20,697 nucleotides of DNA from a virus. Below, in pieces: positions 1-5,737 of the stretch. Under the pieces are notes generated by a model, which saw only the letters and a list, made by a program, of their open reading frames with translations, had not been told where the DNA came from and searched no databases. Where the stretch lies: positions 1 through 20,697 of IMG/VR virus record IMGVR_UViG_3300046648_000226, one strand, 5' to 3'. The translations under genes and the position numbers were made by a program. The first letter of the stretch is position 1. Every line of letters begins with the position of its first letter.

Positions 1-212
1 CGAGAACTCTTGCCGCTGGATACGACAAGGATTCTCAGACGCTACGGGTCCGATTCCGCAATGGCCAGGTCTACGGCTACTACAACGTCCCGCCGAATGT
101 CTGGCGGAACTTCAAGCGCGTGAAGAGTCCCGGCCGCGCAATCAACCGAACGCTGAACAACTTCGCCTACGCACCGGAACACGATCTCGACGAACCCACG
201 GGCGACTACTGA
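1..212 (+). CDS. KTSC-domain protein, 3' part only
   Basis: The reading frame is open from the window edge to a TGA at 210-212, so the start lies outside the window. The visible 69 residues carry the features of the KTSC domain: a Y-D-x-x-S-Q-T-L-x-V-x-F strand, then NGQVYGYYNVPPNVW, then a basic stretch with SPGRAIN. This small beta-rich fold is common in phages and bacteria, alone or at the end of larger proteins (family knowledge), and its biochemical role is not established. The protein ends in an acidic tail, EHDLDEPTGDY. A strong hairpin follows 28 bases after the stop, so this is probably the last gene of a transcript entering from the left. Identification rests on pattern recognition; the missing N-terminus could contain another domain. 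Confidence 0.72.
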   Translation, partial: RTLAAGYDKDSQTLRVRFRNGQVYGYYNVPPNVWRNFKRVKSPGRAINRTLNNFAYAPEHDLDEPTGDY

Positions 213-239
213 TTTACCATTTCCGGCGCCCACCCCAAT

Positions 240-284
240 AGGCTCCATGTCATGCCTGAAACCCATGACATGGGGCCTTTGTTT
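240..284 (+). terminator. Intrinsic terminator after the KTSC gene
   Basis: AGGCTCCATGTCATG at 240-254 pairs with CATGACATGGGGCCT at 264-278 (15 pairs, one of them G-U) around a 9-base loop. TT-G-TTT follows at 279-284. The hairpin covers the first possible start codons of the next gene, so it may act as an attenuator rather than a full stop. Confidence 0.7.
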
Positions 285-554
285 GCCCACACTGTGAATC
301 TGAAGCCGGGGACGCCGTTCATTCACCGGGCGCCCACCGACGAGATACAGCCGCCCTACCGGCGCTCCAATTCCTTCATCATCAAGATCTGGCCCGGAAA
401 GGGAATCGTCCTCGGCCGGTGGCGACACACCTGGCGCAATGAGAGTGATGCCCTATACACCGCCCTCCAGGGATACGGAAACGCCCTGTCGACGGACGAT
501 ATCCGCGACCACGCCCACCGATTCGATAAGGACCTCGATGAACTCGTCATCTGA
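252..554 (+). CDS. Hypothetical protein, start uncertain
   Basis: I do not recognise the family. The frame encodes up to 100 residues with a sensible composition, including hydrophobic and aromatic stretches such as NSFIIKIWPGKGIVLGRWRH around residues 40-60, and a charged C-terminus (DHAHRFDKDLDELVI). No membrane segment or signal peptide is visible. The first ATG (252) and the second (270) both lie inside the terminator-like hairpin at 240-278. A GTG at 294 is the first start clear of it and would give 86 residues. None has a convincing ribosome binding site, so the start is unresolved. The gene overlaps the next one by 17 bases, in line with a compact phage-type operon. It could be silent if the hairpin terminates fully. 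Confidence 0.55.
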   Translation: MPETHDMGPLFAHTVNLKPGTPFIHRAPTDEIQPPYRRSNSFIIKIWPGKGIVLGRWRHTWRNESDALYTALQGYGNALSTDDIRDHAHRFDKDLDELVI

Positions 555-657
555 GAACACCGAGGAAGAGAAGGCAGCGGCCCGCCGGATAGTGGCCAAG
601 AAGACCGACGACACGGACGAGGAGTACGACGCGCTATGCGCTCTTGGGCTGATGTGA
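538..657 (+). CDS. Small acidic hypothetical protein, 39 residues
   Basis: An ATG at 538 is preceded by AAGGA with about 7 bases of spacing, a good ribosome binding site. The product begins MNSSSENTEEEKAAARRIVAKK and continues with an acidic run, TDDTDEEYDALCAL. It is short, highly charged and probably helical, with one cysteine. The gene overlaps its upstream neighbour by 17 bases and its downstream neighbour by 22, which suggests translational coupling. I cannot assign a function. Overlap with genes on both sides and the good ribosome binding site are the reasons for calling it real. Confidence 0.5.
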   Translation: MNSSSENTEEEKAAARRIVAKKTDDTDEEYDALCALGLM

Positions 658-896
658 AGCGCGCCCTGCGGGGTAGCGAAGAGAAGATCGACCCGGTCCG
701 CGCGAAGGTCGCCAAGAGGCTCGACCGGCTGCCTTCCGGGGACGTGCTCGACTGGGCGGACAGCGTCGGCAGCGGCCTGGCGAAGGCGCTCGACGACTAC
801 CGCAAGCAGGCCACACCAGAGAGCCTGTTGGAGGCTCACCGAGGGGCCCAGAGCCTGCTCGGCGTCCTGGATGTGCTCTCCCGGCGGGAGTCATGA
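636..896 (+). CDS. Hypothetical helical protein, 86 residues
   Basis: The product is small, charged and predicted largely helical: MRSWADVKRALRGSEEK, then a stretch with VAKRLDRLPSGDVLDWAD and a C-terminal DVLSRRES. I do not recognise a named family. The ATG at 636 has GAGGAG 11-13 bases upstream. An alternative GTG at 654 overlaps the previous stop in a GTGA arrangement and would remove six residues. The sequence is soluble, without cysteines or membrane segments. A terminator begins at 899, so this is the last gene of the left-hand plus-strand operon. Its position next to an integrase suggests an accessory or regulatory role, but that is only inference. Confidence 0.65.
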   Translation: MRSWADVKRALRGSEEKIDPVRAKVAKRLDRLPSGDVLDWADSVGSGLAKALDDYRKQATPESLLEAHRGAQSLLGVLDVLSRRES

Positions 897-898
897 AG

Positions 899-930
899 AA
901 GGCCCCCACCCTCGATCGGGTAGGGGCCTT
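899..930. terminator. Bidirectional hairpin terminator between convergent genes
   Basis: AAGGCCCCCACCC at 899-911 and GGGTAGGGGCCTT at 918-930 form a 13-pair stem with one mismatch and a 6-base loop. It lies exactly between the end of the plus-strand operon (896) and the end of the minus-strand recombinase (946). Its flanking T/A tracts are weak, as is usual in high-GC actinobacteria. Confidence 0.78.
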
Positions 931-945
931 CGGTGTTTTCGCAGG

Positions 946-3030
946 TCAGGCGGCCAATCGCCATTTTTCCAAGTTGATGACGTACGTGAACGAACCCCTG
1001 GATGAACGCGACGCCGGGTGCGGAACCTGGCTCTTCGACTGCCCTGTAGTGAACTCCACCAGGCGAGGGTCGACGTTCCCCTTGACCTGCATGGGCGGCA
1101 GCGGCGGCCTACGCGGCGGAGCGGGCTCCAGAAGGGGCTCGACGATGCTCTCCCAGTCCCCGCCCTTCCAGGCCCGCCAGCGAGCCCTCAGCGCCTCCTT
1201 CGGGGGGAAGTGCTCCGGCATCTCAGACCACGGGCAGCCCGTACGCGCCTTGTAGACCAGGCCCTCCACTAGCGCCCGCAGATCGTGGCTCTTCTTCGTG
1301 GAGCGGAACTTGATCCGAGGACGGATCTCCTCCCACAGCTCATCGGTCATCTCGACCGGCTGCACACCGCGCTGCTCGAACCACTGCTCCAGGTCGGAGT
1401 CGGGCCCGAAGCGACCGTCCAGCGGAACCGGTCCCGTCAGTGACACCTGAATATCCAGCAGGTCCATAATCTCGGACTTCTGCCGGTCGTTGATGTTCTC
1501 CAGGTTAAAGCTGGCGATCTCGACCAGCCGCTGGAAATCCTCCGCGCGAGCAGCGGCCTCCTCGGCCTCCATCAGCATCGACTCTGCGTCTTCCAGCATC
1601 GTCTGCTTGGTGTTGATCTCCGCGTTCAGCTTTCCCACGGCCGAATTAATGGCCAGTGCGTCCACCCCAGCCTTCGCGAGGTTCACCAGGGTCGTCGTGG
1701 TCAGCTCACGCAGGCCTGCGATTTCCCGGGTCAGTTCCTCAATTCGCACCTCGTACGTCTTGCGGTGATCCGGCGCGGTGGTGACCCAGTCCTTGGCGAT
1801 CTCGCGCAGCTTGTCCTTGTCGCCCAGGAAGTTCTTCAGGCTTCCCCAGACGACTTCTTCGAGCGCCAGGGCGTCGATGACGGAGTCACCGCACTTGTTG
1901 CCCGAGCAGCGGTAGGTGCGGCGGTCTTCGGCCTTTACGTAGACGCCGGTGTAGTGGGCGCCGCATTCGCCGATGACGCGGGTGCTGAGGGGGTGGTACT
2001 TGTACGGGCCGGAGAGGTTCCAGCCGTTTCGCTTGAGGGCGTGGCGGACGGAGATGAGCTGGTCGAGTTCGAAGACCATCGGGGTGTCGATGATCATCAT
2101 CGGACCGTGCTTGGGGGAGCCGTCGGGGTTCATCTTGGTCTTGCGCTTGCGGCGCTTGTTGACGACCTCGTCGGTGTTTCGGTAGACGACGAATCCGTCG
2201 AGCGCTGTGTTGAAGAACTTGTGGCGCAGGTTGCTGCCGGTCCATTCGACGCCCTTGCGGGTGAGTCGGCCAATGACGTTGAGCATGTGCGCGGCGCGGT
2301 CGACGGTATAGCCGCCCTCGACGATCATCAGGGCGGCGATTTCGAGGGTGCGGGTCTCCTCGGGGTGGAGGGCCAGCTTGGAGTCGCGCTTGCCCTGGTT
2401 CTCGATGTAGTAGCCGTACGGCGGGGGGCCGCCGGTCCAGCCTCCGTTGGCGGCCTTCATGTTGAGGCCGTTCTGGGTGCGCTCCAGGATGGTGCGCCAC
2501 TCCATCTCGGAGAAGGAGGCGAGTTGCTGGAGGGCGGTGACGCCGTGGGTCGTGGTGGTGTCGATCTCCTGGGTGACGGAGATGATCGAGCAGCCAGCGT
2601 CTTCGAGGGTCCAGACCCAGTGCCAGAAGGCGCGGCCGGTGCGTCCGATGCGGTCGAACTTGTGGACCGCGACGACGTCGATCAGCTTGGCGTGGACGTC
2701 GCGCTCCAGGCGCATCATCTCGGGGCGGTCCTGCTTGGCGCCGGACTCACCGGCGTCCTCGTAGACGTCCGCGATCTCCCAGACGATGTTGGTGCCGTTG
2801 CGCTCCTCCATCGTGTTCTTGAGGTCGATGTTGTCCTGGATGCCCTTGAGCTGGACGTCGAGGCCGTAGCCGACGATCTGGTCTTTGGTGGAGACGCGGA
2901 GGTATGCGCCGACTCGCTTGACAATGCGTGCGAGGGAGGCTGCGGACTTGAAAGTGCCGGGGGTTCCGGGGCGGGTGCCGTTGATCTTCTCCGCGCGTGC
3001 GCGAGCGCGCTCGGCCGCTATGCTGGCCAT
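946..3030 (-). CDS. Large serine recombinase (integrase) with IS5-like C-terminal domain
   Basis: The 694-residue product has the layout of a phage large serine integrase, which joins attP and attB through a covalent 5'-phosphoserine intermediate. The resolvase domain starts at RVGAYLRVSTKDQ, with S47 the likely nucleophile and R45 nearby. KFDRIGR (124-130) and the region GVTALQQLASFSEMEWR (163-179) follow, and the Recombinase domain begins around GGPPPYGY. A zinc-ribbon-like segment at 350-385 keeps C356, C375 and C380, but the first cysteine of the usual CxxC is not present. A coiled coil spans about 425-500. Residues 561-635 (MTDELWEEIRPRI, DLRALVEGLVYKARTGCPW, RWRAWKGGDWESIVEPLLE) look like the N-terminal DUF4096-type domain of IS5-family transposases. 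A Pro-rich tail follows. The ATG at 3030 has AAAGGAGA upstream. Function is confident; the role of the extra domain is unknown. Confidence 0.95.
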   Translation of the reverse strand: MASIAAERARARAEKINGTRPGTPGTFKSAASLARIVKRVGAYLRVSTKDQIVGYGLDVQLKGIQDNIDLKNTMEERNGTNIVWEIADVYEDAGESGAKQDRPEMMRLERDVHAKLIDVVAVHKFDRIGRTGRAFWHWVWTLEDAGCSIISVTQEIDTTTTHGVTALQQLASFSEMEWRTILERTQNGLNMKAANGGWTGGPPPYGYYIENQGKRDSKLALHPEETRTLEIAALMIVEGGYTVDRAAHMLNVIGRLTRKGVEWTGSNLRHKFFNTALDGFVVYRNTDEVVNKRRKRKTKMNPDGSPKHGPMMIIDTPMVFELDQLISVRHALKRNGWNLSGPYKYHPLSTRVIGECGAHYTGVYVKAEDRRTYRCSGNKCGDSVIDALALEEVVWGSLKNFLGDKDKLREIAKDWVTTAPDHRKTYEVRIEELTREIAGLRELTTTTLVNLAKAGVDALAINSAVGKLNAEINTKQTMLEDAESMLMEAEEAAARAEDFQRLVEIASFNLENINDRQKSEIMDLLDIQVSLTGPVPLDGRFGPDSDLEQWFEQRGVQPVEMTDELWEEIRPRIKFRSTKKSHDLRALVEGLVYKARTGCPWSEMPEHFPPKEALRARWRAWKGGDWESIVEPLLEPAPPRRPPLPPMQVKGNVDPRLVEFTTGQSKSQVPHPASRSSRGSFTYVINLEKWRLAA

Positions 3031-3050
3031 GGTTCAGTCTCCTTTACAGA

Positions 3051-3110
3051 CTGATCAAGGCCCTGTCGCCGCGCCTAGACTCGCGGTGGCAGGGCCGTCG
3101 TGTTGATCAG
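3051..3110 (-). promoter_or_regulatory. Nested inverted repeat in the serine recombinase leader (possible attP or operator)
   Basis: An outer repeat, CTGATCAA at 3051-3058 and TTGATCAG at 3103-3110, flanks an inner 15-pair stem (GGCCCTGTCGCCGCG at 3059-3073 with 3082-3096, two G-U pairs, 8-base loop). It lies 20 bases upstream of the recombinase start and a few bases downstream of its probable -10 box, so it would form nearly the whole mRNA leader. It could be a translational control hairpin, an operator, or part of attP, which in several serine-integrase phages lies next to int. Confidence 0.55.
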
Positions 3111-3113
3111 TGC

Positions 3114-3142
3114 AGTATATGGGGAACGTCGATGTTGGGTAA
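3114..3142 (-). promoter_or_regulatory. Probable promoter of the serine recombinase
   Basis: On the minus strand, TTACCC (3142-3137) and TATACT (3119-3114) are separated by 17 bases. The -10 box matches five of six consensus bases and the -35 is weak. Transcription would start near 3107, within the outer repeat of the leader hairpin. Confidence 0.5.
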
Positions 3143-3152
3143 GGCAGTTGTT

Positions 3153-3305
3153 CTAGGCGGCTGCTTGGGTGTCTTCGTCCTGCGGGGTGAAGAGGATGGT
3201 CAGGAGCCTGTTCCAGCGGCTGTCTTCCATCCGGTCGTTGGTCAGGGTCACGGTGATCAGGGGCTCGTCGGAGCCCTGGGTATTAAGCGTTGCCAGGTTC
3301 GTCAT
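3153..3305 (-). CDS. Small hypothetical protein, 50 residues
   Basis: A minus-strand frame runs from ATG (3305) to TAG (3153). It reads MTNLATLNTQGSDEPLITVT, then LTNDRMEDSRWNRLLTILFT, ending in an acidic tail. The composition is plausible for a small folded protein, the alternative frames here are poor, and the gene fills the space between two integrase genes. There is no clear ribosome binding site before the ATG, which weakens the call, but a promoter-like pair lies just upstream (3330-3357). No family is recognised. The location between recombinases would suit a recombination directionality factor or small regulator; this is inference from position only. Confidence 0.6.
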   Translation of the reverse strand: MTNLATLNTQGSDEPLITVTLTNDRMEDSRWNRLLTILFTPQDEDTQAAA

Positions 3306-3329
3306 GCCAGGAACCGTACTACGGCTTCC

Positions 3330-3357
3330 AGATTACGTCTATGGGGAATCTTGTAAA
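3330..3357 (-). promoter_or_regulatory. Possible promoter of the 50-residue gene
   Basis: On the minus strand, TTTACA (3357-3352) and TAATCT (3335-3330) are 16 bases apart. The -35 matches five of six consensus bases, and the -10 has the TAnnnT form common in actinobacteria. The leader before the ATG at 3305 would be about 17-20 bases. Confidence 0.4.
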
Positions 3358-3362
3358 GGGTA

Positions 3363-3391
3363 TTGCGCAACCTGCTTGACGTGAGTACGCT
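3363..3391 (+). promoter_or_regulatory. Possible promoter of the tyrosine integrase
   Basis: TTGCGC (3363-3368) and TACGCT (3386-3391) are separated by 17 bases, which places a start near 3398, some 30 bases before the integrase GTG. It lies back to back with the minus-strand promoter at 3330-3357. Confidence 0.42.
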
Positions 3392-3426
3392 CGGGAGCGC
3401 AGCGACACCCCGCAACAGGAGGAAGC

Positions 3427-4500
3427 GTGACCACCGCACTTCGCAGCGCCATCGACGAGTACCTGAGCAACCGGCGCGCGGCCAAGGCCGACAACACGAT
3501 GCGCGCCGACGACAACCTGCTGCCCCGCTTCGCCGACCACGTCGGTAACCCCGACTTCTCGACCCTCACCCCTGAGCAGGTCCGGGACTTCTTCTACGGC
3601 GACGGCGGCCTGATGGACATCCACGTCACCCGCATCAAGGGCCAGCAGCTCCGGGCGGCCGTTGGGCCGAGCACGCACAACCACTACCGCAAGCGGCTGA
3701 GTCTGTTCTTCGGCTACTCCCACGCCCGGGGGCTCGCTCCGCGCAACGACTACCTGTGCCTGGTCGACCCTTTGCCGGAGCTGAAGAAGCAGCGCATGCA
3801 GCCCTCGCCGGGGATCCTGCTTCAGCTCCTGGACCAGTCCGAGTGCGCCATGCACCGTGCCTACCTTGCGACGGCCGTGAACACCGCGTGCCGCGCGAGC
3901 GAGCTGGTGAACCTGCGCGTCGGCGACGTCGACTTCGCGGCCTCCGAGGTCTTCGTGACCGTGATCAAGACCAAGGAGGAGGATGAGATGCCGCTGACCG
4001 CCGACCTGGAGCGGGAGCTGCGCATCTGGTTCGAGGAGTACGCGGCTTTGCTCGGGCGCCCGCTGCGGCCGGATGACTACCTGTTCCCGGCCCGCTCCGG
4101 TAACCAGATCAAGACGCACTACTTCGATGAGGCGCTGGGCCGCCGGGTGTACGAGCGGACCCCGTTCGTCTACCACGCCGACCGGCCGGTGGAGCGTACG
4201 GAGAAGATCGTCAAGGGCGCCTTGGGCAAGCTGGGCCTGCCGACCCGCTACGAGGGCACGCACACGGTGCGCCGCGCCGTGGCTCGTGCGTACTTCGACC
4301 AGCTCGCCGAGGATGTCGGATACGACGCGGCGCTGCGTACGGTCTCCGCGCTGCTGCACCACTCGTCCATGACGACCACGGAGCGTTACCTGGGGCTGTC
4401 GAGTGAGAAGCGGCGCCGGGACGAGACGCTGAAGGGGCGCCCGTTCCTCACCTCGATGGTCTCCCAGCAGAACGTCGTGCAGCTCCGCCCGGCACGATGA
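3427..4500 (+). CDS. Tyrosine-family site-specific integrase
   Basis: The 357-residue product is a phage-integrase-family tyrosine recombinase, which cuts and joins att sites through a 3'-phosphotyrosine. An N-terminal SAM-like core-binding domain occupies roughly 1-115 (IDEYLSNRRAAKADNTMRA). The catalytic domain shows R156 in NTACRASELVNLR, a probable beta-hairpin lysine K181, the HxxR box as H279-T-V-R282 in GTHTVRRAVARA, H311/H312 in LLHHSSMTTTERYLGL, and the nucleophile Y321. All expected catalytic residues are present, so it should be active. The GTG at 3427 follows AGGAGG with ideal spacing. A strong terminator starts six bases after the stop, so it is transcribed alone. The odd point is its presence 400 bases from a complete serine integrase of a different family, facing away from it. 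Confidence 0.95.
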   Translation: MTTALRSAIDEYLSNRRAAKADNTMRADDNLLPRFADHVGNPDFSTLTPEQVRDFFYGDGGLMDIHVTRIKGQQLRAAVGPSTHNHYRKRLSLFFGYSHARGLAPRNDYLCLVDPLPELKKQRMQPSPGILLQLLDQSECAMHRAYLATAVNTACRASELVNLRVGDVDFAASEVFVTVIKTKEEDEMPLTADLERELRIWFEEYAALLGRPLRPDDYLFPARSGNQIKTHYFDEALGRRVYERTPFVYHADRPVERTEKIVKGALGKLGLPTRYEGTHTVRRAVARAYFDQLAEDVGYDAALRTVSALLHHSSMTTTERYLGLSSEKRRRDETLKGRPFLTSMVSQQNVVQLRPAR

Positions 4501-4505
4501 CACGA

Positions 4506-4543
4506 CGAAGGCCCCACCGGAAGCTGAACCGATGGGGCCTTCG
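4506..4543. terminator. Bidirectional terminator after the tyrosine integrase
   Basis: CGAAGGCCCCACCGG at 4506-4520 pairs with CCGATGGGGCCTTCG at 4529-4543 (15 positions, one mismatch) around an 8-base loop. It separates the convergent integrase (ends 4500) and membrane-protein gene (ends 4556). The core matches the terminator at 899-930. Confidence 0.82.
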
Positions 4544-4555
4544 TGCTGCGGTGGG

Positions 4556-4822
4556 TTAGCCGACTCCGACGATGTACTTGAAGAACATCCCGAGGAGGAG
4601 CAGAGCGGCGACGGCGAAGGCGTACTGCTTGATGCCCTCCCACGAGAAGTCGTGTCCTCCCGGCGGGGTGGACTGCATCGCCTGCTGGCTGGTGTAGAAG
4701 TCGTGCTGCTCGCGCATCAACTGGTGCTGCATGGCGTCCATCGTCGGGTCGTAGCCCTCGGGTGGGTTGAGCGCGTTGGCGGTCTGGTGTATCGCGCTGG
4801 TGAGGTGAAAGTCGTCAGCCAT
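4556..4822 (-). CDS. Small single-pass (tail-anchored) membrane protein
   Basis: The 88-residue product has a soluble N-terminal part rich in Gln, His and Met (DAMQHQLMREQHDFYTSQQA) and one clear hydrophobic segment near the C-terminus, about residues 67-86 (YAFAVAALLLLGMFFKYIVG). Only GVG follows it. There is no signal peptide, so it would be C-terminally anchored with most of the chain in the cytoplasm. The ATG at 4822 has GGAG with a 6-base gap; an in-frame ATG 12 bases upstream is possible. It is the second gene of a two-gene leftward operon, overlapping the first by 8 bases. A lone membrane protein in the immunity region could be a superinfection-exclusion protein or an atypical holin, but nothing in the sequence proves either. 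Confidence 0.72.
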   Translation of the reverse strand: MADDFHLTSAIHQTANALNPPEGYDPTMDAMQHQLMREQHDFYTSQQAMQSTPPGGHDFSWEGIKQYAFAVAALLLLGMFFKYIVGVG

Positions 4823-5033
4823 GGGGTACTCCATCCACATACGGTTGTGCTTTGCTCCGCAGTGGAGAGGTCTTGTCCCACAGGTTCCAGCGCCCCCCAC
4901 AGACCGGATCTTGTCCGTAGGCTACCTCTTCGGGAAATCCGGGCACAGAGGGGCGCTCGGGCTTCGGCTCACCGTCCAGGCTCCGGCCACACTTGGGGCA
5001 GTTCTCCGGGTCTCGCATCGGGTACATGCCCAT
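4815..5033 (-). CDS. Small Cys-containing hypothetical protein
   Basis: The 72-residue product starts MGMYPMRDPENCPKCGRSL and has CPKC at 12-15 and a further cysteine at 45 (DPVCGGRWNLW). This suggests an incomplete or three-cysteine zinc site. The rest is Pro- and Glu-rich with no hydrophobic segment. AGGAG lies six bases before the ATG at 5033, a strong ribosome binding site. The 3' end overlaps the membrane-protein gene by 8 bases, so the two are probably coupled. A promoter-like pair lies directly upstream. I recognise no named family; a small zinc-binding phage protein is the fairest description. Confidence 0.65.
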   Translation of the reverse strand: MGMYPMRDPENCPKCGRSLDGEPKPERPSVPGFPEEVAYGQDPVCGGRWNLWDKTSPLRSKAQPYVDGVPHG

Positions 5034-5059
5034 GGTGTCTCCTCTTATCGCGGACCTTC

Positions 5060-5089
5060 ACTCTACTCGCTCGTCAAGCGACTTGTCGA
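5060..5089 (-). promoter_or_regulatory. Leftward promoter of the small-protein operon
   Basis: On the minus strand, TCGACA (5089-5084) and TAGAGT (5065-5060) are 18 bases apart. The -35 matches five of six consensus bases, and its footprint overlaps the -35 of the rightward promoter at 5083-5088. Confidence 0.5.
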
Positions 5090-5112
5090 GACCGCTTGCG
5101 GAGGTGTAGCCT
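5083..5112 (+). promoter_or_regulatory. Rightward promoter opposing the leftward one
   Basis: TTGTCG (5083-5088) and TAGCCT (5107-5112) are 18 bases apart, giving a transcript start near 5119, 24 bases before the next ATG. An alternative -35, TTGCGG at 5096-5101, would be too close to the -10. The palindrome-like CAAGCGACTTG just upstream could be an operator. Confidence 0.45.
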
Positions 5113-5142
5113 CGTAGATCAGGAAGCGTCTAGGAGGGTGTC

Positions 5143-5424
5143 ATGGACGAGATCGAAGAGGGGCGCACGATTCACGCGCGGGTGCCCTACGTGTACGACA
5201 AGGAGATCCACATCTCCACAGTCCATAGTCCCCAGGACGGCCTGTTCGTGGACGCCCGGGAGTTCATCCCGAGCAGGAAGTTCTACGGCCGGGGTCTGAC
5301 TTTCCCGCTCGGCATGCTCGACGAGGTCCTGAAGGGCTTCGAGAGCGCGTGGCACGAGAACGGCGGAGGTGACTTCGGTGAGGATAACGACACCGAGGAC
5401 CGCCTGGAGGGGACGGCGGGATGA
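5143..5424 (+). CDS. Hypothetical protein with SRKFYGRG motif, possibly PC4/YdbC-like
   Basis: The 93-residue product begins MDEIEEGRTIHARVPYVYDK and carries FVDAREFIPSRKFYGRGLTF followed by a helix, PLGMLDEVLKGFESAW, and an acidic Gly/Asp-rich tail. The 'DxREF...(S/T)RKxxGRGLTFP' pattern recalls small PC4/YdbC-type single-stranded nucleic-acid-binding proteins, but the resemblance is weak and I hold it as a suggestion only. AGGAGG precedes the ATG at 5143 with suitable spacing. The stop overlaps the next start as ATGA (5421-5424), so the two proteins are translationally coupled. It is the first gene of the rightward transcript leading to the terminase region. Confidence 0.68.
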   Translation: MDEIEEGRTIHARVPYVYDKEIHISTVHSPQDGLFVDAREFIPSRKFYGRGLTFPLGMLDEVLKGFESAWHENGGGDFGEDNDTEDRLEGTAG

Positions 5425-5687
5425 TGGCCGAGGAGAAACTGGTGGAGGTCCGCTGCCGGGGGTGCTGGCGGATCCTCGGTGTGGGCAAGAAGGACGCGCC
5501 GCTCTACTGCGACGAGATGTGCTTCCGCGACTTCCCGGCGGTGTCCACTGAGTCCCGCGACGCCCTGGTGGAGGCGGTCTACTTCAAGGGCCGCTACACC
5601 TTCGACCGGCTCGGGGACATGTTCGGCTTCACCCGGCAGCGGGCGCAGCAGATCGTCAGCAAGAGGGACGTCCGTAAGGCTTCCTGA
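5421..5687 (+). CDS. Zinc-binding HTH protein upstream of terminase
   Basis: The 88-residue product combines a probable zinc site (CRGC at 12-15 and CDEMC at 30-34) with a C-terminal helix-turn-helix at about 59-80. The segment TFDRLGDMFGFTRQRAQQIV has the spacing and 'TRxRxxQI' recognition helix seen in sigma-70 region 4-type HTHs. It should therefore bind DNA. The gene sits directly before the large terminase, where small terminase subunits or late regulators are usually found (family-context knowledge). The sequence does not decide between DNA recognition for packaging and transcription control. At 88 residues it is short for a typical small terminase. Its start overlaps the previous stop by four bases. 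Confidence 0.72.
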   Translation: MMAEEKLVEVRCRGCWRILGVGKKDAPLYCDEMCFRDFPAVSTESRDALVEAVYFKGRYTFDRLGDMFGFTRQRAQQIVSKRDVRKAS

Positions 5688-5706
5688 AGTGGTTGTCAAG
5701 CCATAA

Positions 5707-5737
5707 TTACAAAGCCGTAGCCAGAAACGCCTAATCT
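5707..5737 (+). promoter_or_regulatory. Weak candidate late promoter before terminase
   Basis: TTACAA (5707-5712) and TAATCT (5732-5737) are 19 bases apart in an AT-rich stretch. A second choice is TTGTCA at 5693-5698 with TAGCCA at 5718-5723. Only the second would include the whole hairpin at 5728-5771 in the transcript. The choice is uncertain. Confidence 0.3.

Noticed and set aside
252-896. Minus-strand open frames across the left small-gene cluster
   Set aside because: They overlap each other and have Ser/Arg/Pro-rich shadow composition, whereas the plus-strand genes overlap in operon style, and the 538 and 636 genes have ribosome binding sites.
1765-3054. A 429-codon plus-strand open frame opposite the serine recombinase
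   Set aside because: It is the GC-skew shadow of the recombinase: repetitive Val/Gly/Asp/Leu-rich product without motifs, while the minus-strand protein has full integrase motifs.
3319-4503. A 394-codon minus-strand open frame opposite the tyrosine integrase
   Set aside because: Shadow of the integrase; composition is typical of antisense frames in GC-rich DNA.
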